Shown here in pieces: positions 32,474 through 42,957 of a stretch of DNA of 64,000 nucleotides. Where the stretch lies: the NCBI RefSeq assembly GCF_041734735.1, contig NC_134888.1:36339539-36403538 (forward strand). Reading direction: 5' to 3'. Positions within the stretch are counted from its first letter, which is position 1. Each line of letters starts with the position of its first letter. The position numbers and the translations under genes are program-made. A model generated the notes under the pieces. It was not told the DNA's origin and did no database searches. It was given only the letters and a program-made list of their open reading frames with translations. The DNA is from Babylonia areolata. Its lineage: Eukaryota; Mollusca; Gastropoda; Neogastropoda; Buccinidae.

Positions 32474-34378
32474 GCCAGTTCCAGTGTATGTTGGTATGAA
32501 GGTGCATGCAGAAACACGGAAACAGGGACTTGTGGACAGTTTCTACAATCTTGGTCTCAGTATTTCATAGGATAGGCTTATGAACATTACCACTGATATT
32601 GCAAATACAGTGTGCTCTAAATTTGAAAGGGATGGAGTGGTTGTGCCACCAGGACTTGTGAAAGACACTTTTACTGTTGGAATGGTTGACAATGTGGACC
32701 ATAATCCGACTTCAACAACCGCAACAGAATCTTTTCATGGCACAAGCATATCACTGGCACAAACTCTGACTGATGCTTGCCAAACATTTGATCAGCCTGT
32801 GATTGACAACACCGTGCAAGGCAAACGGACAGTTCTTCCACTTCCATCAGCATACACTCTTGTAGCACCCGTGGACATGAAAAAAGAGGTTACAATCCCT
32901 GCAGTGACTGGACCCTGCAAAGCTGACATCTCTCAAGAAACAAACGGTGGCCTGTCTGCACACATGGCTTGGTTGCAAACTGTACAGGAAGCTGTGGAAT
33001 CTTCAGAAGTGAGTGACACCGTTTCTTGGAGCGCCTACAATGCATCAGTCCAGAAGGATGAGAAGAGGAACACAGCTAACTTAGGGCTTCTTCCATTGCT
33101 GGTGGATAACGCCCACTCGCCAGCTCTCATCAGACATGCAATGCAGATAGTCAAATACTGCATTCACCATCTCAACCCAGGCCAAATACCAGTCCTTGCT
33201 ATGGATCAGCCTCTCTATGCTATGGCGAAGGAAATACAATGGTGCTGGCCTGATGAACTAGGAGAGGGCACATTTGTTTTGATGCTAGGTGGACTGCATA
33301 TTGAAATGGCCATGTTGAAAATTTTAGGTGACTGGCTTCAAGGAAGTGGCTGGACAAGCATGCTGGAATCAGCTGGAGTTGCGAGGGGAGGGGTTGCTGA
33401 ATCCATGCTCAAAGCCTCTCATGTAACCCGAACACGGCTTGCTCATCAGATTACTGCCGCTGCACTCTATATTTTGAGGGAGAGAGCATTTGAGAAGAGG
33501 GATGAGAAAAGTGAAACATATGAAGCATGGTCAAAGAAACAAGAGCAGCAGCCCATGTTCACTTACTGGATTTGAGTTCTTGAACTGAACTGTGTGTTCT
33601 CAGTTACATTCACTCCGTCCGCACTGCCAACTTTGATCAGTTTTTACAGTCACTGACACTGATGATGCCCTGGTTTTTCGCTCTTGACCACATGAATTAT
33701 GCCAGATGGTTATCAGTTCACCTGCGTGACATGTCACAACTGCAGCGGAAGCACCCATCAGTATACCAGGCCTTCTGCAAAGGCGCATTTGTTGTGCAGA
33801 AAACTTCTCGCCCGTTTTCAGCCATCGCATTGGATCATGCCCATGAACAGTGGAATGCAGTTGTGAAAGGTGACGGTGGCGCTGTGGGACTCACCTCCAA
33901 CCCAGGGGCTTTGAGACGTTGGATAACTGCAGGACCACAAATCGCCCGTTTCTTGAAGATGTTCGAACAGGGCATTTCAGAAGCAAGAACTGACAGCTTG
34001 GAACACCATGAACAGAGTCCTTCACAACAGAGAGCATTCAAAACCAACGTCGAAGCTCTTGTTGCCGCTTTTGAGGAAGCTGGAAATCCTTTTGAAGATG
34101 ACAGTGGATGCCTGTTTGCTTTGGATTCAAAAAATGTTGTAGAAGCAACAGCAGCCTCCACAGTTTCCACAGTTATCACTCTTGGGCAGCAGCAATATGA
34201 CACGTTCGTTGAGGAAAGACAAAGAACAAAGTCTGTGAAAGACCCCTTGAAGAAAAACAGAATCTGTGTATTTCAGCAACCCAGAACAGTGAAGAAAACA
34301 TCCGAGACTGTTCCAGGGGTGCAAGTGGTTCCGTCTCATACGGATTTCCGTCTTGATGAAATTTCGATTTTTATTTAA
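32474..34378 (+). pseudogene. Gene Y (unrecognised family, relative of gene X)
   Basis: The copy begins inside the protein: VYVGMKVHAETRKQ, LVDSFYNLGLSIS, one in-frame TAG, then a frame from 32580. Landmarks: TVGMVDNVDHNPTSTTATES and FHGTSISLAQ (32665-32765); VSWSAYNASVQ; QIPVLAMDQPLYAMAKEIQW (33183-33242); VLMLGGLHIEMAMLKILGDW (33278-33340); HVTRTRLAHQITAAALYILR. That frame stops at 33573 and the gene continues in another from about 33662: WFFALDHMNYARWLSVHLRD, FSAIALDHAHEQWN, GGAVGLTSNPGALRRWI and NPFEDDSG. The motif order parallels gene X (DNVDHN, FHG, DQPL, H-x-E-M, D-x2-[HI]-EQ, GLT, NPF), so the two are paralogues. I do not recognise a named family. The DQPLYAMAKEIQW motif recalls the second-Asp region of MULE-type transposases, which is only a hint. 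Confidence 0.7.
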
Positions 34379-34615
34379 TTTTTTTTTTGTCCCTATGCTT
34401 TTGGTCCAGGAAAAAGTTTTGGTCGGAACTTGAATACTGAACTATTCACCGGAAGATGGAACTCTCTTGACTGGTTGACCAGTGCTTAGCTAAACTGAAG
34501 CCAGCGCCAGCTGTGTCTGGCCGCGCGCGCTGTGTACGACTCCCATTTTTGCCGCTGGAATTCGGATGGGACTGTTCGTTGGAAAGCGAGAACAGAGAGA
34601 ATGTGTGTGTGTGTC

Positions 34616-34653
<38 letters not shown>

Positions 34654-34886
34654 GCACACACACACACACACTGTTACTTAGCCCTGAAACTGTATTTTAC
34701 CGAGAGAAAAAAATCGCCTAGGACGGAAAATCATAGAAGCAGTCCGTCCCTGGGACGGACAAAAAATGAAAGGGGGAGGAGAGACATTACTGTTTCACCC
34801 CCTATTTCGTTCGAGTAAAGTAAACACAGAGTGGTATATCCCACAACCAAAGGAGGCATCACTTTTTTAATGAAACGTCAGTATAG
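34379..34886. other. Non-coding with GT/GA/CA microsatellite
   Basis: GT, GA and CA runs fill 34601-34672. Nearby, GTCCGTCCCTGGGACGGAC is a short palindrome (34742-34760). No gene is recognised. Confidence 0.6.
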
Positions 34887-35966
34887 GTGGCTGGCCTACG
34901 TGACTCTAAGCATGTGCTTTCAGCGTGCTTACCGCGTGATCGTCAGCTTCTCGAATCTGATTTGCTGTTTTTCTACTTTCTGAAATGCAAGGGCCAGCAG
35001 TTTGGCTTCACTTCCCGCGCTAGCCTAAGCTCTGTCTTTGCGAAGGGGAAGCATCTTTGCTTTAATCTTCGGGTAGCGGGAAGCAAAACTGCAAGTTTTT
35101 CACATGCCAGAATGCCGTTTTTGGAAGTTTCTGACGAGAGAAAAGCTCGAGAAATTGACAAAGATTGTAAGAACAAGTGGAAAAATGAATGGCTCAACCA
35201 TGAAGACAAACTGAAACGGAAATTCTCGATGTGGTGCGCGAAAATTGACGCAAGTGGTTTGGCTATTTGCAAATGCTGTAACAACACAAAACTGAACTAT
35301 GGAAAAAACGGAAAGAGATCGTTGGTGAAACACAGTGAGGATCCAGACCATCTTCAACAGCTCGCTTCCTACTCGCACACCTCCACAATGCCTTGTGCAA
35401 AACCTCTGTTTGCTGGCCCTAGTTTGACGGATAAAGTCATGGACCTTAAGATCAGAATTTGTTTGTTTCTCTCTGAACACTGCCTTCCATTCAGTCTCTC
35501 TGAAGACCTAGTGGACTTAATAAAGACTTCAGCTAAAGACACAAAGGCTGTAGAAAGCCTTCACATGTCCCGACTAACAGCAACATATTACCTGACACAC
35601 GGCATTGCACGTGCTTTGAAGTCTGAATTGCATGGGGTCCTTCAAGCAGTGCCATTCAGCCTGAATATCGACGAGTCAACCAATGAAAAGAATCAGAAAG
35701 TAACCAACATCCTTGTCCGTTACATGTGTCCTGAACAGAAAACCGTCAAAACTCAACTACTTGGCAGTTTTGTGTGCAACTTAGCAAACGCAGAAAACTT
35801 ACTTGCAATGGTTCTTGAAGTTTTGAATGGCGATGAAGAGCTCGGCATCCCACCTATCCCAATTGACAACATGGTGTCAGTTCTTCTTGACAATTGCAAT
35901 GTGATGAGGGGAAAAAAGGGAGGACTTGAGACTTTACTAAAGCGCCTATTCGTCACGTGTAATTAA
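34887..35966 (+). pseudogene. hAT transposase, N-terminal two thirds
   Basis: The likely start is the Met at 35113 (MPFLEVSDERKAREIDKD); the frame is open further upstream. An atypical BED-like finger (CAKIDASGLAICKCCNN with a later KHSEDPDH) is followed by a helical region and the hAT catalytic core: VPFSLNIDESTNEKNQKVTN (first Asp) and VSVLLDNCNVMRGKKGGLET (second Asp). The frame then ends at about 35960. The large helical insertion with the catalytic Glu and the C-terminal dimerisation domain are missing. It lies directly after gene Y, just as a hAT N-terminal fragment follows gene X at 19494. Confidence 0.82.
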
Positions 35967-36167
35967 GAAAACCGTAGGAAAACGTCCGGCGAACATCCGA
36001 TCCGCCTCTCGTCCAAACTCACAGGCGCTGCCTGTAAATTTTGTTGTGTGCCGAGGCAGGACAACAGAACTAATTTCAAAATTATAGAAAATCACATCGT
36101 AGGTAAAAAAAATAATGCCAGATTTGGAATCAGCACGTCAAAATTAGGCAAATGACTCGCGTGGGCT

Positions 36168-36978
36168 GAGGAATGGGACGCTGCTCATTGAATGTGCCAC
36201 AAAAAAGCAATCTGACCGGTTACTGAAATCCTCAACTTTTGTGAACCGCCCTGTTAAAATATCCCCTCATAAGAGCCTCAATTCTTGTAAGGGGGTAATG
36301 AGATGTCGTGATTTGGAAGGTGTGTCGGAGGCTGAAATCAAGACGGAGCTGGCGTCGCAGGGGGTCACGGATGTGCATCGGGTCCATGTGAGGAAAGGCG
36401 CTGACCGAGTTCCAACCAATACCTTCTTTTTGACCTTCGGATCCACGGTACTACCAGAGACTCTCAGGGTGGGATATTTGCGGGTCAACGTTTCTCTGTA
36501 CGTGCCAACTCCGCTCAGGTGCTTCAAGTGCCAGAAGTTCGGCCACGTGCGGGATCGTTGCAGGGAGGAGGAGGTGTGTGGCACTTGTGCCAAGTCTCCC
36601 CACACAGGGGCATGTGTCAGTCCTGCCCTTTGTGTGAACTGTGGAGGTGACCATCCTTCTTCTGCAAAGACCTGCCCCACCTGGGTTAGAGAATCTACAA
36701 TTCAACGGATAAAAGCAGAAAAAAAGTGCAGCTTTTCTGAGGCCAGGAAGTTGGTGAAAAACAGTGAACCAAAAGGTCAATCGTACGCCAGCGTTCTCAA
36801 AACCAAAGTAAAGATGGTAAGCATCGCTTGCCAGACAGAATGTACAGAGTTTACACACAAGAAAGGGTCAGTCAGTATCCACCCATTCTTCTTCTTCTTC
36901 TTCTCCTTCTTCTTCTTCTCCTTCTCTGCAGGGGTCCTCCGGTACTTCTGCAGCGAGGGAGAAAACTCCTTCTGGTAG
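36168..36978 (+). pseudogene. LINE-B ORF1, nucleic-acid-binding protein with zinc knuckles
   Basis: The open frame starts inside the protein (RNGTLLIECATKKQ) and contains a fold of the type found before the knuckles in I/Jockey ORF1. Three CCHC-type knuckles follow: LRCFKCQKFGHVRDRC, VCGTCAKSPHTGAC and LCVNCGGDHPSSAKTC. A basic tail (KAEKKCSFSEARKLVK) leads to YASVLKT, and a TTC repeat then enters the frame. ORF1 binds LINE RNA. The 5' end is truncated; a GAG-less start codon cannot be placed. Confidence 0.85.
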
Positions 36979-37326
36979 GGGCGTACCATCTGCCTCTGCC
37001 GCAGCTCCTTATCCCCAGACCGGATCCTCGGCTGGGGAGGGGAGTCACAAACCTGCTCCTCCTCCCAAGCCGGGGGGAGTACTTAAAAACCAGCGGGGGC
37101 GGGGAACTGTCTCCCATGGGAGAGCGGCTCTTCACAAGCCACCGAAACACAAAGCTATGGAGGAGATCGGAGGTGGTCTGTTCTCTCTGGGAGACAGAAA
37201 AAAGCTGAATTGAAGCTACAAAATCAATACAACCCTCTTTCGGACCAAGATGACTGTGATGATATGGACTACCAGGACAGCCCTGAGATGGCCTAAGTGG
37301 CCGGCTGGGCTATAAACATCATCAAC

Positions 37327-38383
37327 ATGAACACAATTTCTCAGTGGAATGTCAGAGGTATACAAGCTAGATATGAGGAACTTCTTACTTTCTGCTGTGA
37401 TAAAAAAACCAGCTGTACTGGCCATCCAGGAAACATTTCTGCCGGATGGTAAAGATTTTTCTATAAATGGCTACCACATTGAAAACACACCAGCAGATGT
37501 CACTGAAAAAGACGGTCTTACTGGAGGCGTATCCTTACTTATCCACAAATCTCTTTTACACAGTCCTGTTCCCCTCATAACAAATTTACAAGCCGTAGCA
37601 ACTAGAGTTAGTTTACATAAAACTATCACTATCTGCAACCTTTATCTCAGCCCTTCTATCCCAGTTCAAAAACAAGCCATTGAAAATCTTATTCAACAAT
37701 TACCTAGACCATTTCTTCTCCTGGGTGACTTTAACGGTCATTCTCCACTCTGGGGAAGTGACCGCACATCTTCCAGAGGTCGCTTACTGGAAACTATCTT
37801 CTCTGATCTTGATCTCTGTGTCTTAAATGATGGATCTCACACTTTCTTTGACTCTAGAAATGGTACATTCTCATGCTTGGATCTGTCTGTATGTGACCCA
37901 TCATTAGTCCTTGACTATGATTGGAAAGTACATGATGACCTGCATGGGAGTGACCACTTCCCTATTCTTATTTCTCCCACTGTTCGTGAGCCTATCTCTA
38001 TTCCAGAACACTTTCTTCTGAATAAAGCCAACTGGGACCTTTTCTCTGCCATAGTTCATTCAAAAATGGATGAAAACAACATAATAAACTCTGATGATCC
38101 TGTCAAATCTCTCACAGATGTAATATTAAATAGTGCAAAAACGGCTATTCCTACCTCCAGTAGATCACCTCAACTTCCCAAAACACCTTGGTTTAATCAA
38201 GATTGTCGAGATATTTGCTCGGAGAGGAAAAAGGCTCAACGTAAGGTCTTTAAAAGACCAACCACAGACAACGTTAGAGCCCACCAACGTCTCCGAGCGA
38301 AATCAAGACATATCTACAAAATGAGCAGACGCAATTCCTGGAAAAAATTTGTTTCCACACTAAATTTTAAAACATCTACCAAG
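37327..38383 (+). pseudogene. LINE-B ORF2, endonuclease (APE-like)
   Basis: The frame starts MNTISQWNVRGIQARYEEL (the N-terminal Asn of APE-like nucleases) and then slips. Continuing: PAVLAIQETFLP (catalytic Glu), GGVSLLIHKSL, ITICNLYLSPS, FLLLGDFNGHSPLWGS (catalytic Asp and Asn), SCLDLSVCDPSL and HDDLHGSDHFPILI (the SDH motif with catalytic His). The linker toward the RT runs to LNFKTSTK, where the SINE-bearing insertion begins. It nicks target DNA for LINE insertion in its family. One frame change sits near 37370. Confidence 0.9.
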
Positions 38384-38514
38384 AGTTTCAGTTTCAGTTT
38401 CAGTAGCTCAAGGAGGCGTCACTGCGTTCGGACAAAACCATATACGCTACACCACATCTGCCAAGCAGATGCCTGACCAGCAGCGTAACCCAACGCGCTT
38501 AGTCAGGCCTTGGG

Positions 38515-38515
<1 letters not shown>
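38384..38515 (-). mobile_element. TGAAAC-tailed short interspersed repeat
   Basis: The reverse strand reads GCCTGACTAAGCGCGTTGGG, GCTGCTGGTCAGGCATCTGC, GGTGTAGCGTATATGG, CCGAACGCAGTGACGCC and a tail of TGAAAC units. The same repeat is present in the opposite orientation at 55722-55838 and in decayed form at 62243. From memory it is widespread in gastropod genomes. GGTGTAGCGTATATGG could be an A-box, so a tRNA-derived SINE is likely. It interrupts the endonuclease-RT linker of LINE-B. Confidence 0.8.
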
Positions 38516-38548
<33 letters not shown>

Positions 38549-38647
38549 ACACACACAACCACACACACAAAAAAAAAAAAAACAACAAAAAACAAAACAA
38601 AAAACAAAACAAAAAAAACGGGGGAATAAATAATAGATAAGCTTGCA

Positions 38648-38679
<32 letters not shown>

Positions 38680-39314
38680 AATTATAATATAGAAAAAGGT
38701 AGTAGTAATAATATTAGTAATACTAATAAAATGATAATAATAAAACATAAATAAATAAATAAATAAGACAACAATGGTGATAAATAAGCAAATAAATGTA
38801 AAAAATGAAGACACACATTCACACATACACCCACACATGCATAACAGAAATGCACCAGACATGCAGTTTCACATATATGAAAGCACAGTCAAATACATAT
38901 AAACGTACATGAGCTCCAACACACACACACACGCATTACCGTGCACCTCCTCTACCCCCCTCCTCCACACACTCATTTCTAGTCTAAGTATCGCAGCTTC
39001 CACGGCACACACACACACACAAACACAAACACACACTCACAGAGATGAACACTTACTTGTACAAGCACATATGAAAGCACAGTCAAATACATATAAACGT
39101 ACATGAGCTCCAACACACACACACACACACACACATTACCTTGCACCTCCTCTACCCCCTCCTCCACACACTCATTTCTAGTCTACGTATCGCAGCTTCC
39201 ACGGCACACACACACACACACAAACACACACTCACAGAGATGAACACTTACTTGTACAAGCACACACACATACGCCCATATCTCCCACCCCCAACTCCAC
39301 ACACGTACATACAA

Positions 39315-39360
<46 letters not shown>

Positions 39361-39450
39361 GTTCCAATATCCTGTTGCTCCCACAGTGTAGGCATGCATA
39401 CACTCACATACCTCATCCTCTACCCCACCTCCCCCTGCACTCCCACCTCC

Positions 39451-39494
<44 letters not shown>

Positions 39495-39589
39495 ACACAT
39501 ATCTCTCCTGACACTTGTGTACAGTTTCACTCTCGCGCATTCACAAACGCACTCAAAAGCACACATACACACAAACACACACAGCCGCC
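38516..39589. repeat. Simple-sequence block and a 194-bp tandem duplication
   Basis: Poly-A with AAAC units (38519-38625), AAAT units (38648-38680 and 38750-38766), long CA runs, and a TA run at 39317-39359. A 194-bp unit (38875-39068) is repeated at 39069-39262. It includes AAATACATATAAACGTACAT and internal CA runs. No gene is recognised. Confidence 0.88.
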
Positions 39590-40062
39590 ACTGACTGGCC
39601 GCAAGAGGGATGGGAAAAGATCTCTGATGCCAAGAACGTGGCGTCTAGTGTGTTGCTCGGTCTATTGTGTTTGGAAAGGCCCACAGAGACTCTGTTCCGT
39701 TTTCAAGAAATTTGCGCAATGTTGGTTTGGAAATGATGCCGATATTTGTTTGATTTGCAAAGCATCGTGCTCTACCTTTCATGTTAGATTTGCGGCCGCT
39801 CCCTCTCTCTGCTTCTATTTCTTTGAGGCGATCGATGGTGTGATGGCCTTGTACCTGTTCTTTTTGGTATTCTTTGACTTTTCTGAGGATTTCCGATTTT
39901 CCTAGATGTAGGCCGCTCGTTGGTGTTGCGTTACCAGCAAGTCTGTCAGCTCGCACATTTCCCTTAACACCTGCATGTCCCGGGCAGTATGACCATGTGA
40001 GTTTTTTAATCTGAAAGTTGCGCATTGCGTTATGCCACTCTGGGCTTCCCATTCCGTTTTCA
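39590..40062 (-). pseudogene. LINE RNase H fragment, antisense inside LINE-B
   Basis: On the minus strand the frame gives PEWHNAMRNFQIKKLTWSYC, PGHAGVKGNVRADRLAGNAT, EQVQGHHTIDRLKE and FANQTNIGIISKPTLRKFLE. This is the last part of an RNase H domain (with the GHxGxxGN-RAD motif) and its C-terminal extension. It is a different family from the RNase H of LINE-A. It lies antisense to LINE-B, and LINE-B coding sequence resumes at KVWKVIKKIKGKN near 40063, so this piece belongs to the insertion. Confidence 0.8.
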
Positions 40063-40718
40063 AGAAAGTATGGAAAGTTATAAAAAAGATCAAGGGTAAA
40101 AACACCTGCCCCTCTTTCCATCACCTGAAACTAAACGACCGCCTAATTACAGGAAAAGAAGCAGTTGCCAACTTATTAGCGTCTACTTTACAGGAAAACT
40201 CTGCTGTCAACAGATCTGCTGCCTTTTCAAAATTAAGAACTCAAAAAGAAAAATCTCCTTGTGACTTTGACTTTGATGGTATCAAACTTTACAATCTGCC
40301 TTTTACGCTGGATGAATTGAAGTCGAGTCTCCAGTCATGCAATGACTCTGCAGCTGGGCCCGATGAAATTCATTACAGCCTATTAAAACATTTACCTGAA
40401 AGTTGTCTTCAAACAGTCCTAAAAGTTTTTAATCATATCTGGACCACTGATTACTTCCCTCCATCCTGGAGAAAAGCCCATATTATTCCACTTCCCAAAC
40501 CTGGCAAAGACCCGAGCAACCCTTCAAACTATCGACCTATTGCTCTAACCAGCTGCATTTGCAAACTCATGGAGAAAATGGTCAACTCCCGCTTGATGTG
40601 GTACCTAGAAACTGAGGGGCTCTTAGCAGCTGAGTCCTTGAGAACACTGTTCAGGGATGTGCCTCCCTGGGCAGTAATGGACTTTTTAAGAGAAACAAAT
40701 ATTTTTAACAAGATTTAG
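40063..40718 (+). pseudogene. LINE-B ORF2, RT start joined to the C-terminus by a deletion
   Basis: The frame reads KGKNTCPSFHHLKLN, then AAGPDEIHYSLLKHLPES (the AxGPDxI element), RKAHIIPLPKPGKDPSNPSN and YRPIALTSCICKLMEKMVNS (RT motifs 1-2), and WYLETEGLLA. It then jumps without a stop to ESLRTLFRDVPPWAVMDFL, the ORF2 C-terminus. The catalytic FADD motif and most of the polymerase are therefore deleted. The junction near 40635 is in frame, a clean internal deletion. Confidence 0.9.
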
Positions 40719-40776
40719 ATATTTTTAATTGCATGTTTTTTAAAAAAGGCATACTGTAAAGATTTGTTGTGGTCAC

Positions 40777-40926
40777 AGCCCTGAGATGGCCTAAGTGGCT
40801 GGCTGGGCTGTAAACATAAAAATTTTAAATAAGATATTTTATTTACAGTTTTGAGATGATTTTTTTGTTGAAACGTGGTAACAGCCCTGAGATGGCCTAA
40901 ACGGTCAGCTGGGCTCTAAACAACAT
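40777..40926. repeat. Two copies of the LINE 3' stem motif (third at 37279)
   Basis: AGCCCTGAGATGGCCTAAG to GGCTGGGCTGTAAACAT occurs at 40777-40817 and, changed, at 40883-40926. Another copy lies at 37279-37319, just before the ORF2 start codon. The arms AGCCC and GGGCT can pair around an inner GGCC. LINE-A stubs carry a related motif (GCCTTGAGATGGCCTTAGTG, GGCGAGGC). Confidence 0.8.
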
Positions 40927-40939
40927 GAATTGAATTGAA

Positions 40940-42418
40940 TTGAAAGCGGTCATCTGTGATCAGGGCTCAAACAATAGAAAAGCAATAGAGGGACTTGGAG
41001 TGACTGAAAGCAGGCCATATTTTTGTCATAATCAGAACAAGATCTATGTTCTCTATGATCCACCTCATTTGTTGAAAAATACCAGGAACAATTTGAAGAA
41101 AACAGGATATCTGGTTAACGAGCATGACATCAAATGGGGCTACATAGAGGATTTTTTCCACCTTGACTCCCAAAACAGCGTAAGAATGGCTCCGAAACTA
41201 ACAAGAAAACACCTGAGATTCTCTGGATTCTCCACCCTCAGAGTGAGGCTAGCCACCCAGGTTCTGTCCCACAGCGTGGCAGCAGGCATTTCGACCATGG
41301 TTACTCTGCACGCCTTGCCTGAGGAAGCCACACACACTGCCTTGTTTGTTGAGCGCATGGACCAACTGTTTAATGCTTTCAACAGCAACAGCAAGCGTAG
41401 CAACCAAAAGATGCGCCATGCAATGTCACCTACATCAGGTCACCGACAGTTCTTGGAGGACACTCTGGAGTGGCTGTCAACGTTGCGGAGCAAATCTTCT
41501 AGGCCATTGCCAAGCATGAGTGGTTGGAGGATCTCAATCAAGTCCCTGCTTCTCCTGTACGACGATCTACACGAGTCACACCAGGTCAAGTTCCTCTCCA
41601 CTTGCAGGCTAAACCAGGACTGCATCGAGAACCTCTTCTCTGTCATCCGAAACAAGGGTGGCCATGGTGACAACCCAGACCCCAAACAATTTCGGCTGTT
41701 CCTGCGTCAGGTTATGGTGGACTCCCTACTTGTGCAGAGTACAGAAAGCAACTGTCTTCAAGACGGGGGATACTTTCTGCTCACCTTAAACAGCATGGGT
41801 GCACTGGACAGGGAGTACACCTACCCCACATTTGACCAGGCCCCAGTGACTGACGACACCATGCCTCAGCCCATGGCTGACCAGGCCCCAGCGAATGGTG
41901 ACAGCGTGCCTGACCCAGCCCTCATTGCCCTCGCCTTCAACCTTTCATCCGAAGATGTCTCAATGCAGGAAGAAAATATCCTCACCTACATTGCTGGGTA
42001 CATCGCCAGAAAAATGAAAGGCTGCGTCTGTGACTAATGTGTGGAGTCGTTGGTCGGGGAACTTGAAGGAACCCAGAGGGAGATCTTCTTGACGACAAAG
42101 AAGTATTCAGACTTGCGAGGAGATGGGCTGGTCGTCCCAAGTGCTCAGCTTGTGTCTGTGGTGGAGCAGCTGGAGATAGTGTTTAAAAAATCCGAACACC
42201 TTCTCCACATGAACATGGTGAGGGCTCGCTTTCTTCAGCGCATGGAGAAAGACAGCACTTGTTTGGTCTGTCCTGAAGCCAAATGCAAGCTGGCGCAACA
42301 TGTGCTCAACTTGTTCCTGAATATCAGGTTACATTCCACGTTAAAAGAAAACAACAGAAACTTTGCAGCAGCTTCTGGCAGACAGAACAGAAAGATGCTG
42401 AAGCTACAACATCTATGA
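40940..42418 (+). pseudogene. P-element transposase (THAP9-like), C-terminal half
   Basis: The copy starts where the LINE-B tail ends: KAVICDQGSNNRKAIEGLGV, YDPPHLLKNTRNNLKK (GTP-binding/insertion region boundary), RKHLRFSGFSTLRVRLATQV, RLNQDCIENLFSVIRNKGG and DNPDPKQFRLFLRQVMVDSL, then TYIAGYIARKMKGC. One in-frame TAA at 42035 lies between GCVCD and CVESLVGEL, and the frame then continues to LKLQHL. This order is that of the P-element/THAP9 family, whose transposase uses GTP and an RNase H-fold core. The THAP finger and N-terminal half are missing because the left side is truncated at the LINE. Confidence 0.88.
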
Positions 42419-42481
42419 TTTCATTCCCTGAGCCATGAATCGTGAGTTGGTTATATTAATATGTAGAATCCTTGTGTGTGC

Positions 42482-42516
<35 letters not shown>

Positions 42517-42957
42517 GTGATATGAAACAATATTGTAATTCAGTTTCTTTCTTTCTTTCTTTCTTTCATTCTTTTTCTTTCGCTCTGTCTTTTTTTCTGT
42601 CTTCATTTTTTTTATTCACCTATTTATTTATGTGTTTGTTCGTTAATTATTTGTTTACTTGTTTAGTTATTTTCTTCTGACATGTAATTCTTTAATAATG
42701 CATTTAAAAATTGTAAGCACTAGTTAATTTTTTAGTTATTTTAAATTTCTTTAATATTTATCACAAATTTTCTTTCATTCACAACACCTGAATTTCATTT
42801 AAGTAAAAGAAGAGAGAGAGAGAGAGAAACACGCCTACACAGCCAGCTTTCCGCGAGTCGGTAAACTGATACTCGGGAAAAGGGGCGAAAACCCCGTCAG
42901 CGCGAGGCGGCTCTGGCTTCATTCGCGTTAGTAGAAACAAAGAAGGGAGCGTCTAGG
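42419..42957. other. AT-rich non-coding with GT, TTTC and GA microsatellites
   Basis: GT run at 42473-42514, TTTC run at 42546-42566 and GA run at 42809-42828. The last part (42830-42957) is more GC-rich and may be the leader of the piggyBac gene that follows. No gene is recognised. Confidence 0.6.

Larger units (their letters stand above)
36165..40939 (+). mobile_element. I/Jockey-like LINE (LINE-B), nested and internally deleted
   Basis: In order: ORF1 with CCHC knuckles, a 3' UTR-like stem motif, endonuclease, an insertion (38384-40062) of SINE, simple repeats and a foreign RNase H fragment, the start of the RT, an internal deletion, the last 26 residues of ORF2 and a 3' UTR with two copies of the stem motif. 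It ends with a GAATT-type tail at 40925-40939. The C-terminus (LRTLFRDVPPWAVMDFLRE) and 3' motif match LINE-A, so the two are related families. The 5' end is truncated near 36165. Confidence 0.88.

Noticed and set aside
32474-34378. Gene Y considered as a retrovirus-like polyprotein
   Set aside because: No RT, protease or integrase motifs; its motif order matches gene X instead.
36528-36690. CCHC knuckles considered as a retroviral or LTR-element Gag
   Set aside because: They are followed by an APE-like endonuclease and a LINE-type RT on the same strand, so this is LINE ORF1. I found no LTRs, aspartic protease or integrase anywhere in the window.
38384-38515. The TGAAAC-tailed repeat considered as a real tRNA gene
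   Set aside because: No complete B-box or cloverleaf can be drawn, and three copies with a simple-repeat tail show it is an interspersed repeat.
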